Shown here piece after piece: positions 11,640-22,232 of a DNA stretch of 64,000 nt. The notes below the pieces were generated by a model. It saw only the letters and a list, made by a program, of their open reading frames with translations. It had not been told where the DNA came from and ran no database searches. The DNA lies in contig NC_090319.1 of NCBI RefSeq assembly GCF_040869045.1, forward strand, positions 281,639,693 to 281,703,692. Reading direction: 5' to 3'. The DNA is from Eurosta solidaginis. Lineage: Eukaryota; Arthropoda; Insecta; Diptera; Tephritidae. The position numbers and the translations under genes are program-made. Position 1 is the first letter of the stretch; every line of letters starts with the position of its first letter.

Positions 11640-12110
11640 GCAAAAATTTGAAATTACCTTCTTTTAAAAGTGGGCGGTGCCACGCCCATTGTCCAAAATT
11701 TTACTAATTTTCGATTCTGCGTCATAAGCTGAACCCACCTACCAAGTATCATCGCTTTATCCGACTTTGGTAATGAATTATCGCACTTTTTTGATTTTTC
11801 GAAATTTTCGATATCGAAAAAGTGGGCGTGGTTATAGTCCGATATCGTTCATTTTAAATAGCGATCTGAGATGTGTGCCCAGGAACCTACATACCAAATT
11901 TCATCAAGATATCTCAAAATTTACTCAAGTTATGGTGTTAACGGACAGACGGACGGACGGACATGGCTCAATCAAATTTTTTTTCGATACTGATGATTTT
12001 GATATATAGAAGTCTATATCTATCTCGATTCCTTTATACCTGTACAACCAACCGTTATCCAATCAAAGTTAATATACTTTGTGAGCTCTGCTCAACTGAG
12101 TATAATAAAT
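11640..12110 (+). repeat. End segment of the GTGGGCGTGG dispersed repeat family
   Basis: Contains AGTGGGCGGTGCCACGCCCA (11669), AAAGTGGGCGTGG (11819) and a short (GGAC)n tract (11948-11960), then an ending GAGCTCTGCTCAACTGAGTA that mirrors the CTCAACTGAGAGCTTTGG block at 3118. It is probably the far end of the repeat begun at 3068, pushed apart by later insertions. That link is inference. Confidence 0.6.
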
Positions 12111-13001
12111 GGCTTTGTTGCTTTAATAATAAATTACTTAATGCTCAGCCGCCTGATTGACTTGTTGAGTGGCGGTTGATTTCAGTTAGGCTTCAATACT
12201 TAAACAAACATATGCTTATTACTCTGACTTTTAGTTCTTATCGGCAATGCGGTAGTTATTTTTACTACATCTTACTCGCGATGTACAGTGGGCAATATTC
12301 ATGGAATATTTCTCAAAAGTATAAATTATATGTGCACTAAGGTAGTTAAAGCGCATACATAAGTGCACCTTTTCTTCCGAAAATTGATATAATGGCTGAG
12401 ATTGTTTGATCGCACTGTTAAGTAATTATATATATGAATATATATATATACATTTATATAAATTTATGTACATTTATAAGTATAAGAAAAGTCGGGAATT
12501 TATGAATCATTAATTTGTTTTTAAACAGCTTTCAAATTTGACTTATTTTGGAAACTTTGTACATGTTTTTGGTTTTTTTAATGGTTTTGAATGCATTTGA
12601 AAACCTTAAAAATCGTATTTTCGAAAAAAAGCGAAATCTATTTAAACTTTCTTATGGTTTTCCAATTATATTTTTTTAAATGGAAGATTTAATTTTGAAC
12701 ATCACTCGGCAATATTAAAGCGAGTTAAAAATTAAACGAACAATATTGATATTTTATTTATATTTTTTGCTAAACGTTTATTCGAATTTTTGTATATTTT
12801 ATTAATTGAATCCAACATTGCAAAATCTTTTCGGAAAGCACTGAAATAAAAATTATTATTATTATTATTATTTTTTTTTTGAATTCGTACTTAATATTGG
12901 AATTTCCTTAATAAAAATATATTATTCATAATAAAATGCGTAGAAAATGTTTTTGAATTAACCAAAATTCAGAACAAGTTTTGAAATCTTTTAGTTTTCG
13001 T
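12111..13001. other. AT-rich noncoding sequence
   Basis: A/T-rich with an (ATT)n tract near 12855-12872. Nothing codes. Its 3' end TCTTTTAGTTTTC is the left target copy for the foldback element that follows. Confidence 0.5.
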
Positions 13002-13806
13002 AATTGATATTAGAGAAAAATTGTAAGTTTACAAACGGCGATGGTTACTAGGACATATTTCTGAATTTCACTTCTTCATCAGCTAGCTTTTCGGGAGCTG
13101 AGCGTTGAACTCGAGTCTCCAACATTCATATCTGTGCAAGCCTTTTAGCTGCTACGCCATATGAATGTTCCGTTGTTCGCTGTACAATTGGTCTCTAAGA
13201 GTTGCCTTTTTTGTTTATATTCCTTTTGATCACCATGTAGGCACATACACTCTGTATGTAGTTTATTCCTAATGGTGGGGATATGATTTTTAGGCGTGCT
13301 TTTGAAAGCTTAGTAACATTTGTTCGGATATTTACATATTTGAGCAAAGCTCGCTAATTAAATACATATGATCATATTGATATAATAGTAACAGCGGAAG
13401 TATTAAAAACAAATACTGTAAATATCCGAACAAATGTTACTAAGCTTTCAAAAGCACGCCTAAAAATCATATCCACACCATTAGGAATAAACTACATACA
13501 GAGTGTATGTGCCTACATGGTGATCAAAAGGAATATAAACAAAAAAGGCAACTCTTAGAGACCAATTGTACAGCGAACAATGGAACATTCATATGGCGTA
13601 GCAGCTAAAAGGCTTGCACAGATATGAATGTTGGAGACTCGAGTTCAACGCTCAGCTCCCGAAAAGCTAGCTGATGAAGAAGTGAAATTCAGAAACATGT
13701 CCTAGTAACCATTGCCGTTTGTAAACTCACAATTTTTCTCTAATATCAATTACAAAAACCATTGTATAAAGCAATATGAGCAAAGCTCGCTAATTAAATA
13801 CATATG
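13002..13806. mobile_element. Foldback element with ~330-bp inverted arms and tRNA-like boxes
   Basis: Bases ~13002-13336 are the near-perfect reverse complement of ~13421-13755, with an ~85-bp spacer. The motif GAGCAAAGCTCGCTAATTAA occurs in direct orientation in the spacer (13345) and after the right arm (13779). The insertion sits between ATCTTTTAGTTTTC copies (~12988-13001 and ~13805-13818). On the + strand of the right arm, a tRNA-like A box (GCGTAGCAGCTAAAAGG) and a B-box-like GAGTTCAACGCTC lie ~45 bases apart, so the arms may derive from a SINE head. The transcript could form a long hairpin. Confidence 0.8.
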
Positions 13807-14521
13807 ATCTTTTAGTTTTCTTTCGAATACTGGGAAAATACTTATTTAGATATTTTTAAAATATTTTTTGGATTTTTTTTGCGAAATGTGTAAATAATTT
13901 CGAACTTGAAGATCTTGCACATTTGCTGAAACTTTCAAAAACCTGTGTTTCGAAACTGTTTCGAAAAACACTGGAAATAAAAATTTAGCTAAATATTCTA
14001 ATGACCTTAACCAAATCACTTTCTCATAAATAAATTGAGAGAAAGTAATTTTGCAAATATCAAACTGCAGGATACGTTTTAAGTTTTCTTTCGAAGTTTT
14101 TTGGAATATTTTTTTTTAAAAACAGGAACATTTTTGTTTTCGTTTAAATGGCGATTTATGAGTTTTGTATTTTTTTTTTGTTTTAGTACCAAGCTGTAAC
14201 AATAAATTCTTTAAAATTTTTGTTTGGCATTTAAAAGTCCAGAAATGAGTTTTTTTTTTTAAATCTGCGTTTCCTCCAATTGATTGGAACTAAGAAAAAA
14301 ACTGAAATTTCCCACGGTGTGAGGCTTCTCAATAAATCAAAATATCAATACTTCTTTCCGGTCAGTTCAAATTGACTATCAGCCTAGCGGCTCGAGTTAT
14401 TTTATTAATTTAAAAAGCCAAAGAGTAAGTAAGTATATTCAGAACGCGAGTGATTGTTGTTGCGTATAGACATATCTTTAGGGGTTCGTCTCAGTCCGCC
14501 TCAAATAGAAAAGTAAAAATC
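13807..14521. other. Upstream flank of CLIP protease 1
   Basis: AT-rich and noncoding. It contains the presumed promoter and 5' UTR of the protease at 14522. I do not see an unambiguous TATA box or NF-kB-type site. Confidence 0.45.
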
Positions 14522-17500
14522 ATGTTTAATTCACTGTATGTATTTGCATTTGAGTTGTTTTTGTACACACCAGCTGGCGTAGGTATGTAATTATTTTTCT
14601 GAATGTACATTAGACTGGGTCGATTTATTAACCGATTTCGCGCCATCGATTTTTCGATAGGATTTGGGCTCAGAAAAAAAAAGTTCCACTACGCATACCC
14701 AAAAAAATAATTTTCGAGCCTGCGATGAAAAATGGCGAAAGGGTAAATTTTTCAACCAAAACACTCTCCAAAACCCAAAAAATATTGTTTTTTTTTTTCA
14801 AAAAACTGTTATCGCCAACGTTGTTACAACAGTTTTAAAAAAAATATTTTTTGGGTTTTGGGGAGTGTTTTGGTCGAAAAATTGACCCTTTCGCCGTTTT
14901 TTATCGCAGGCTCGAAAATTATTTTTTTGGGTATGCGTAGTGGAACTTTTTTTCCTGGCCCAAATCCTATCGAAAAAGCGATAGCGCGATATCGGTTAAC
15001 TTTCGTCCATACAAATCGACCCAGGCTAATGTACTTACATTTTTTTGCATTTTTTGTAAATTTGTATTTTTTGTTGGTATCCTTTTTGACAACCAGTCTC
15101 TCGTAGCTACGGTCATTGTGAGTCACAATTTAACGATAAAGGCTTATGCGTACAATTGGGTGATTGTCAATTTATTCTTGATATCATTTCGGGTGATTTG
15201 AATGCGGAGGTTGAAGAAACTTTGCGAAAGAATCAATGTGGCTATGATAACACTTACACCGAGAGCACACGTTGGATTTTGGTGAGTATTAGGTAGTAAA
15301 TTCTAGATTTTCGTCTTCTTGCATTAAGTATTTCGCAAGGATCCAGATTATAGGTGTCAGTCGATAATTTTGGAAATAACAAGCAAGCCTTAAATTCGGC
15401 TGAAATCGCTAGAGAAAAATAGCTCAAACAACCGCGTCCACTTTTATATTGACAGCCAGGCAGCAATTAAGCCAATAATCTCGCATATACAACATCTAAA
15501 AGTGTGTTAGGGTGTTAGCAATCCTTGGAAAGAGCTACGTATGGATAGAGAGGAGTATACATCTATACTGGGTCCTTCGGCATAGATGAAACTGAAAAAG
15601 CGGATGAGCTAGCTAAAAAGGGTGCACCCTCGAAGTTTGTACCGTAGATGTCTCAATCAGATTGGACGAGATTAAAAGAAGGCGAAGATGTTACAACAGG
15701 TCTTCAAACCTCAAATTAACAAACTCTTATCATAAAAAAGGGATTGTATGTCTCCATCTATTAGAAGTAGCACAGACATAACACCATTTGCATATAGATT
15801 TTAGAAAGAAGCAAATAAACAAATAAATTCTTAGAGGGATTCACTTCCGAAGAGATTTAGGCCGATTTTCTCTTTTAATTTGCGTCTTCCGAATTGGCGG
15901 GACGGGACCTACACTGCTGACTTCGAACGGCACCTGTTTCTCTACCAATTTGCGCCTTCCGATCCACGCCGCCAAAAGGGTCAATTGAATTTTAAAATTT
16001 TCAGATTTTAGAAAACGTTGAAAAGACCAAATTTACCTGTTCTGAAATCAATTTACGCTTTCTAAAATCCAATTTGTGTGTTTCAAAATTAATTAGAAAT
16101 AGTGAAGAACAAGCAATTGGACTTAGGAAATGTAAATTGGATTTTAAACCGCGTAATATAATTTTTTTTTCATTTTCTAAAATCCATTTGGGTTTTCAAA
16201 AATATAATATACGCTTTCTAAAATTAAATTGACAATTCAAAATTCCAACTGACGCTTTCTAAAATCCAACTGACTATTGTAAAACCCAAGTAACAGTTTC
16301 CAATAAATTTTGAACTGGGGTAGAAGCATCATTGCATAGGTCCTGGAAAGCTTCTAGTGGTTGCCAAAGGGACGGAGATATTTTATAATATAACTAGGTC
16401 CTGGTTTTTGGCCGGGTTTTTCAGTGTAGTCGTTGAGAAAACTTCTGGTATAATTATGGACTCATTCGGTCTATGTGAGATTTTCACTAACGGCCAGTTC
16501 AACCTAATCTATCCGGGCAATTTTCCAAAATTTTACAAAAGGTTTCTCTTACACCATAAAATAAACTCGCTTTGTTTCACAACGTATTAAATTTTTTTTT
16601 TTCAATTTCGGAAAAGTGGGTGTGACTATCACCGATGCAGCCCATTTTCAATGCCAATATATTCTGGGTCCAGTTAAGTCCGTGTACCATATTTGGTAAA
16701 TATGTCTTTCATGCGGCCGTCGTGCTGTGGTGATAGCGTGCTCCTCCTACCAAACCAAGTCCCGGGAAAAGCAACATCGAAAATTTAGAAAAAAGGTTGT
16801 TTCAATTATAAACAAGTTTTCCTATCCGACGTCGCCCCTCGGCTGTAGTTAGGCAAGAATTCCGACTTTATTTCTGCCATTAAAAGCTTCTCACTTTAAA
16901 ATTCGTCTGCCTTGCAATTACTCTTCAGACCCGCAAAAAACATGTAGGTTCCGTCCCGCCTACTTCTAGAAATAATTAAAAAGGAACACGACGGAAATTG
17001 CGCGGGAGCTCGGCCTAAATCTCCTCGGACTTAATTATATCTGATGGAGGAACAGGTTCTCAAAACGCCATATTTTGACAGTCGTTTGCCTTACCTTCCC
17101 AGTGTATTTCCGTAACGAAAGGATTCTCAGCAAAAATGCATCAGCGACAGAAATCGCTCGGAGTCGGCACAAAAACTATGAATACCACCAATTTTTAAGA
17201 CAGAATTATATGCAGCACACCGAAAATTGAAGAATCGTGGTTTAAACCTGGCCGTAGCCAATTTATTTTTTTTGAAACGGTTTTATTTAGGTTGACTTGA
17301 CAGGCTGCACGGCTGCACGGCCGGCCGTTGTGAACGAATTTTGTAATTAAAATTTAAGTAACTTCCCGATAAGCTACAAGCTTGAAACTTGGAATATAGT
17401 TCAGAACCCGATGAGAATGCAATAATACGAAAAAAAATCGTCGCTAGGTGGCGCAAGGATCGAGATATTCACAAAAATCGTATTTGTGGTCCGATTTGGC

Positions 17501-19976
17501 TCATATTTGGAACACATAATACATACAAGAACAGAAAGCGACCTATGAAAAAAATCGCCGCTAGGTGGCGCATGGATCGAGATATTAACAAAAATCGCAT
17601 TTGTGGTCCGATTTGGTTCATATTTGGAACACATAATACATACAAGAATAGAAAGCGACCTATGAAAAAACGCCGCTAGGTGGCGCAATGATCGAGATAT
17701 TCAAAAAAATCGTATTTGTGGTCCGATCTGGCTCATTTTTGGCAAACATAATACATACAAGAATAGGAGGCGACCTATGAACAAAAATCGCCGATAGGTG
17801 GCGCAAGGATCTAGATATTCACAAAACTCGTATTTGTGGTCCGATTTGGCTCATATTTGGAATACAATACATACAAGAATAGAAAGCGACCTATGAAAAA
17901 ATCGCCGCTAGGTGGCGCATGGATCGAGATATTAACAAAAATCGCATTTGTGGTCCGATTTGGTTCATATTTGGAACACATAATACATACAAGAATAGAA
18001 AGCGACCTATGAAAAAAAAATCGCCGCTAAGTGGCGCAAATATCGAGATATTCAAAAAAATCGTATTTGTAGTCCGATTTGGTCCATATTTGGAACAAAT
18101 ATTACATACAGTCCGGTAGAAGTGACATCAAAGTATTTTGGAGTTGGAGGAGGGACAAGCATACGTGGCGCAGAGTCGAGTAAAGTCTTGGGAAGGATTA
18201 TGTATTGAGGACTTAGATTGTAACAAATTGTCAGGAAAGAGTCCTTGTGATAATGAGTCACTAAATGAACTAAATATAATGAGAAATAAAAGGCAATTAA
18301 ATAAAGACTAAAAACTTGAAAATAAAATAATTAAAAAAAAAAATTGTTTAAGTTAAACGGTTTTATTGAAAACAATACTTGCATGAAATAATAATAATAC
18401 TAAAAGCTAGAAAATAAATAGGTAGGTCCTAGGTACTAGTAATCACACCCCTCATCAATCTAGGGGGTTGATCAGACAAATAAAAGCGTTGGACGCGTAA
18501 AATTTCTATTGATAGTCATATATACACACATTTTTAGCCCAACGCTTTTATTTAATTGTCTGATCACCGCCCTAGATTGATGAGGAGTGTGATTACTAGT
18601 ACCTAGCTATTTTCAAGCTTTTAGTATTATTATTATTTCAAGTAAGTATTGTTTTAAATAAAACCGTTTAACTTAAAAAATTTTTTAAATTATTTTATTT
18701 ATTATTAGCGTCCAGTTCCTAGCTGAGTGGGAACAGAAGTGAGAGTGGAAGTGTAAGATGGAATGAAGAAGTACAGAAATAAGAACGTGAAGCGGAAGAT
18801 AAAGTAGAAGAAGATGGGAAAGGAGGTGATAAGGAGAGGAGTTACGACTACTTTTGAAATATAAATTTCGGAACAGGACTTCTGCCGGATATGCTAGTTA
18901 TTGTAATAAATAGAAAGTTTTGTCCTGGAGCAAATAACCATCTCTCGACCATAATATAGCTCTTCATGAATACTTTCCAAACAGGTTTGCTGTCCTGAGA
19001 AATATTTGAAACTCGCAAGTATGCCAAACGGTGAAGCTCAAAATGGTAATGTGCTACCCTCCGTTGGCAAGTGTGGAACCACTCTTTCGGAATTCATCTA
19101 TGGTGGTAATAAGACACGTATCATAGACTATCCGTGGATGGCATTGCTGCGCTATAAGACGCGTAAGTTGTAATCTGATTTGATTACAAACAAACAAAAT
19201 TACCGCAAAATAAGTAATCAAAAATCTTTCCAATAGGCACAAACGAGTTAAAATTTCTTTGCGGCGGCAGTCTTATAAACACACGCTATGTACTTACGGC
19301 GGCACATTGCATTAGGCAGAGCAATCAGGCTGAGATGAAAGTATTGCACAGTGTTCGCTTGGGTGAATGGGATTTAAGGACCAATCCTGACTGTGAGGTA
19401 GATATTCGTGGTAAAAAATCATGTGCACCACCATTTATTGAATTGGGCATTGCTGAGACCATATCACATCCCAAATATGTGAGCTCTTCAAATGAGCAAT
19501 TCTATGATATAGGCTTGTTGCGCTTGGAGCAAAGTGTAAGCTATACTGATTTTGTACGTCCAATTTGCTTGCCGACAGCCAATAAAGGATGTAATACCGT
19601 ACTTGTGAACACGACTATGGAAGTAGCAGGTTGGGGTGCTACCGACAAGCCTCGTTCTATTTCATCACCAGTGAAATTGGCAATTTCTGTGAAAATTTGG
19701 GAGACGTCTAAATGTTGCAATATCTATAAATCATGGTCTCGTTACATCAATAGTACACATCATTTGTGCGCCGGCGGTGTAGGCGGTATAGATGCGTGTC
19801 GTGGAGATTCCGGTGGTCCGTTGATATGGCCTGAATTGTTGGAAAATCGTATCGTATACTTTGTGGCGGGAATTATTTCTTTTGGTCCACAGCCATGTGG
19901 TTTAAATGGCTGGCCGGGGGCGTATGCATGTGTGGCGAGTTGTGTTGATTGGATAAAAGAGGAACTAAAGCCGTAG
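14522..19976 (+). CDS. CLIP-domain trypsin-like serine protease 1 (grass/easter-like)
   Basis: Exons are 14522-14582, 15097-15281, 18985-19162 and 19237-19976 (1,164 nt, 387 residues). Exon 1 encodes a short hydrophobic leader, a predicted signal peptide. Exon 2 to early exon 3 holds a CLIP domain with six Cys (SYGHC, KGLC, GDC, NQC, VCCP). A linker follows, then the S1 protease domain: LTAAHC (His), YDIGLLRL (Asp) and CRGDSGGPL (Ser). DACRGDSGG has Asp at the S1-pocket position, so trypsin-like specificity is expected. Family role: secreted zymogens in Toll/melanization cascades. Odd points: the activation site reads LSEF-IYGG, with Phe instead of Arg/Lys, and the C-terminal YACVASCVDWI has two extra Cys where GVYTRV.SYVDWI is usual. 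Intron 2 (3.7 kb) is filled with repeats. Exon 1 is the least certain exon. Confidence 0.9.
14605..15034. mobile_element. MITE with ~190-bp inverted arms in protease-1 intron 1
   Basis: The ends are inverted: GTACATTAGACTGGGTCGAT and its complement ending GGCTAATGTAC. The arms pair for ~190 bp (for example CCAAAACACTC.CCAAAACCC against GGGTTTTGGGGAGTGTTTTGG). The element takes up ~430 of the 514 bp of the intron, ending ~60 bp before the acceptor at 15096. Without it the intron would be ~85 bp. A fragment of the same family lies at 30769. Confidence 0.88.
15400..15680 (+). pseudogene. I-type LINE relic, RNase H region
   Basis: One frame reads VHFYIDSQAAI and another WKELRMDREEYTSILGP, followed by ADELAKKGAP, the usual RNase H order (DSQAA..., ADELAKKGA). 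Frameshifts and stops abound. It sits in intron 2 of protease 1 and is dead. The same family occurs at 21.0-24.0 kb and 47.8-49.3 kb. Confidence 0.75.
15846..15975 (-). repeat. SINE fragment (tail part)
   Basis: Matches the non-tRNA part of the SINE at 45538-45884: CCGAAGAGATTTAGGCCGA, CAATTTGCG.CTTCCG and ATTGGCGGGACGG. The piece is partly duplicated (CAATTTGCG-type block twice) and lacks the tRNA-like head. Confidence 0.7.
15990..16290. repeat. Degenerate short repeats, CTTTCTAAAATCCAA type
   Basis: The motif (A)CGCTTTCTAAAATCCAA and close variants recurs about six times in both orientations at irregular spacing, inside intron 2 of protease 1. No coding potential. Confidence 0.6.
16319..16450 (+). 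repeat. I-type LINE fragment, 3' region
   Basis: ATAGGTCCTGGAAAGCTTCT and the following ~110 bases match 49230-49320 in the LINE relic at 47.8-49.3 kb. With 15400-15680 it may be the remains of one insertion. Confidence 0.7.
16712..17040 (+). repeat. tRNA-derived SINE, degenerate
   Basis: The tRNA-like head is at 16713-16775 (A-box region TGTGGTGATAGCGTGCTCCT). The body carries GTCGCCCCTCGGC, AAAAGCTTCTCA, CATGTAGGTTCCGTCCCGCC and GAGCTCGGCCTAAAT, in the same order as the reverse complement of 45538-45884. It is in intron 2 of protease 1. Confidence 0.8.
17440..18110 (+). repeat. Tandem array, six ~117-bp units
   Basis: The GCTAGGTGGCGC mark occurs at 17443, 17560, 17675, 17793, 17907 and 18026, giving spacings of 114-119 bp. 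Each unit holds ATCGAGATATT, GTGGTCCGATTTGG and AGAAAGCGACCTATGAAAAA. The ORFs crossing it are by-products of the period. Confidence 0.95.
18320..18703. mobile_element. Inverted-repeat (foldback) insertion
   Basis: Arms of ~165 bp are reverse complements: TTAAGTTAAACGGTTTTATT (18348) against AATAAAACCGTTTAACTTAA (18657), and the inner CAGACAAATAAAAGCGTTGG against CCAACGCTTTTATTTAATTGTC. The loop is ~45 bp. It interrupts the Helentron-like element. No protein. Confidence 0.85.
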
Positions 19977-20021
19977 GGATTAAAATATTAGGCCATTAGT
20001 TAGACATTTTTTATACTTCTG

Positions 20022-20959
20022 CCCAACAAACATTTAGGTTAGAAAACGATTAGAAGATGAATCGAATTCTAATGTATTTCTCTAAGGTAGAAGGTTAGAG
20101 GACGATTTGCCAAACTGTCGCGAATTATAGTATTGTCGACAAAAAGGGGACTTCGTTCTCGATATCGAGAAAAGGGTTAGAATTCTAATCGAATTCTAAC
20201 GGCAAATTCTAATGAGTTTCTAATGAGAATTTTGAATTTGCGCAATTAAGTTCAACTATTTAAAATCAGCGAAATTTTCATTGTTTCATTATATCAAATA
20301 CGTTTATTTGGTTATAATCTTATGTATTAAGAATGAACATATTTCAAAGGCTTTTTCTATTATAATAAATTAAAACCGTACTTAAAGGTTGAGCTCAGCG
20401 TTGGTTTGAAGTAAGGATGAGGAAGCTTTCTCTTCATGCCATTAAAATAGCACTTCAATAATCTGCTCGCTTTCCTTTTTTAACTTTTTTTGATTCATTT
20501 TCACTTACTAGTACTTATTATTATAAATAAAAAAAACTTACTTCGCAAATTGTAATATTTCCACTATTTTTATTTTGTTTGTATAACACTAAGAATGAGT
20601 AATCATGTGGTGCAAATAATCGATAACTTTGACAATAATCATAACATCGCATTTCTAGTGTTATTGAAATCGTTTCACAGTCGAATTCTAACCTAGTTCT
20701 ATAACCTAGTTTTCGAATCGAAATGCATTAGAATTCCAATGTAAAATTATAATATTTCTCTAACGTTAGAAACTGTGTTTGCTGGGAATAATCGATAACT
20801 GTGACAATAATCATAACATCGCATATCTAGTGTTATTCGAATCGTTTCACAGTCGAATTCTAACCTAGTTCTCTAACCTAATTTTCGATTCTAGGTTACA
20901 TTAGAATTCTAATGTAAAATTACAATATTTCTCTAACGTTAGAAGCTGTGTTTGCTGGG
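20022..20959. mobile_element. CCCAACAAACA-type TIR element with duplicated right end
   Basis: Starts CCCAACAAACATTTAGGTTA and ends GTGTTTGCTGGG, a short TIR with internal TTAGAATTCTAA-type motifs. The last ~178 bp occur twice (20603-20780 and 20781-20959). A second, 3'-truncated copy lies at 42064-42483. It is inserted about 46 bp after the protease-1 stop, ahead of an AATAAA at 20969. Confidence 0.8.
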
Positions 20960-21095
20960 TGTTTGTAAATAAATTAAGATTATACTTCCTGAAAATAAGT
21001 GCGTAGCACTGGGCTTTATTATTATTATTATTATGATTGATAGGTCTGGAAGCACTGCGATATTTGTGCAGATCTATTGTGCAAAACCTTTCAGC

Positions 21096-21836
21096 CTAAT
21101 TTTGTATCTGGAGGCTCTTGATGTATCTAAGTACCTCTTCAGGCTTTTTACTCCATATCACATAGGGATTAAGAGTCCCACCACCTAGATGGGATAGCCT
21201 CTGCCTAGCTAGAGCGACGCATTCGCAGAGAATGTGAACCGGCGTTTCATCATCCAGCTCACAGAAACGACAAATTTGGATATCAGATAGATTTAATTTA
21301 CTTAGGTGATATCGTAGACCGCAGTGTCCCGTGTAGTACCCAGTAAGAGTTCTTAGGTCCTCCCTGCTTAGGTTAATGAGTTTGGCTGATACTTTCGTTG
21401 CCGGGAGTATAAACAGTTTGGCCTGCTTTTGCCCTGGGCAATCAATCCAGTGACGTCTGAATTGTCTTGTTTCCAAGTTACTTATAGTTTCCCTGGTGTG
21501 TGCTTTTGTGAGTCCACAAAAGGGCTCTGGACCATGGAATGCTGATGTAGCACCCTGCTTTGATATGTAATCTGCATGTTCATTACCTTCATGTCTCTGA
21601 TGTCCGGGAACTCATCCCAGCAAAACCTTGTTTTTGGCTCCCAGGGCTTTAAGGATTTCAGTGCATTCATCCACTAGCTTAGATGTAACTGTGTAGGATT
21701 GCAAGGCACGTAGGGCCGCCTGGCTATCCGACATAATGTAGATGCTCTTCGATGTTGAGCCTCTTCGCAGACATTTTCTACGACAGACTTCTATTACATG
21801 AATTTCTCCCTGAAATATGGTGGGGTAGCATCCCAT
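21096..21836 (-). pseudogene. I-type LINE RNase H and C-terminal region
   Basis: Two or three overlapping frames are needed. The RNase H part at 21612-21836 has SDSQAALRAL; the C-terminal part at 21096-21476 has GYYTGHCGLRYHL and CRFCELDDETPVHILCEC (CX2C..HX4C knuckle). The aspartate-bearing DSQAA motif is intact, but the later RNase H residues are split by frameshifts. Confidence 0.8.
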
Positions 21837-22232
21837 TGGTATCGATTTCTTGAAGTTCGGCCCATAGATGTCAGCTCCCGTTCTTAGGTCATCGAATTTC
21901 GATCCATCCGTGAACCAGACCTCTGAATCAGGGTCGTTGTAAGGTTCCCTATTTCCCAGTGGGTCCTGTCCACAATGGACACTTCAAAGTTCCGTGAGAT
22001 TCTGAGCTTAGGGGACATTACGTCACGCAGTTGTAATGAAGGATTTCCTATGAATTTTCTTATTACTTTCATATGCCCTATCATATTTCCTTCCTTCAAC
22101 TCATAAATATTTGGAAGTCTTAGTGTACCTAGTGTTGCCTCTATCTCTATCAGAATATGGAAGGGAGGTATTCCCACTAAAGCACTAAGTGCGCCAGCAG
22201 AGGCGGTTCTCATCGCACCCGTTATGCCAACG

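Larger units (their letters stand above)
17290..18897 (-). mobile_element. Non-autonomous Helentron-like (DINE-1/HINE) element
   Basis: Read on the minus strand it starts CTAGCATATCCGGCAGAAGT, like the starts at 30880 (+) and 46996 (-), then has a pyrimidine-rich stretch (many TTC/CTC) and a central minisatellite (17440-18110). It is split by an inverted-repeat insertion (18320-18703). The terminus near 17290 is not precise. This layout (conserved 5' block, simple repeats, central tandem repeats) is typical of Helentron-associated short elements; the class call is inference. Confidence 0.6.

Noticed and set aside
17389..18119. ORFs across the 117-bp array on both strands
   Set aside because: By-products of the tandem period; no protein features and the array decays without regard to codons.
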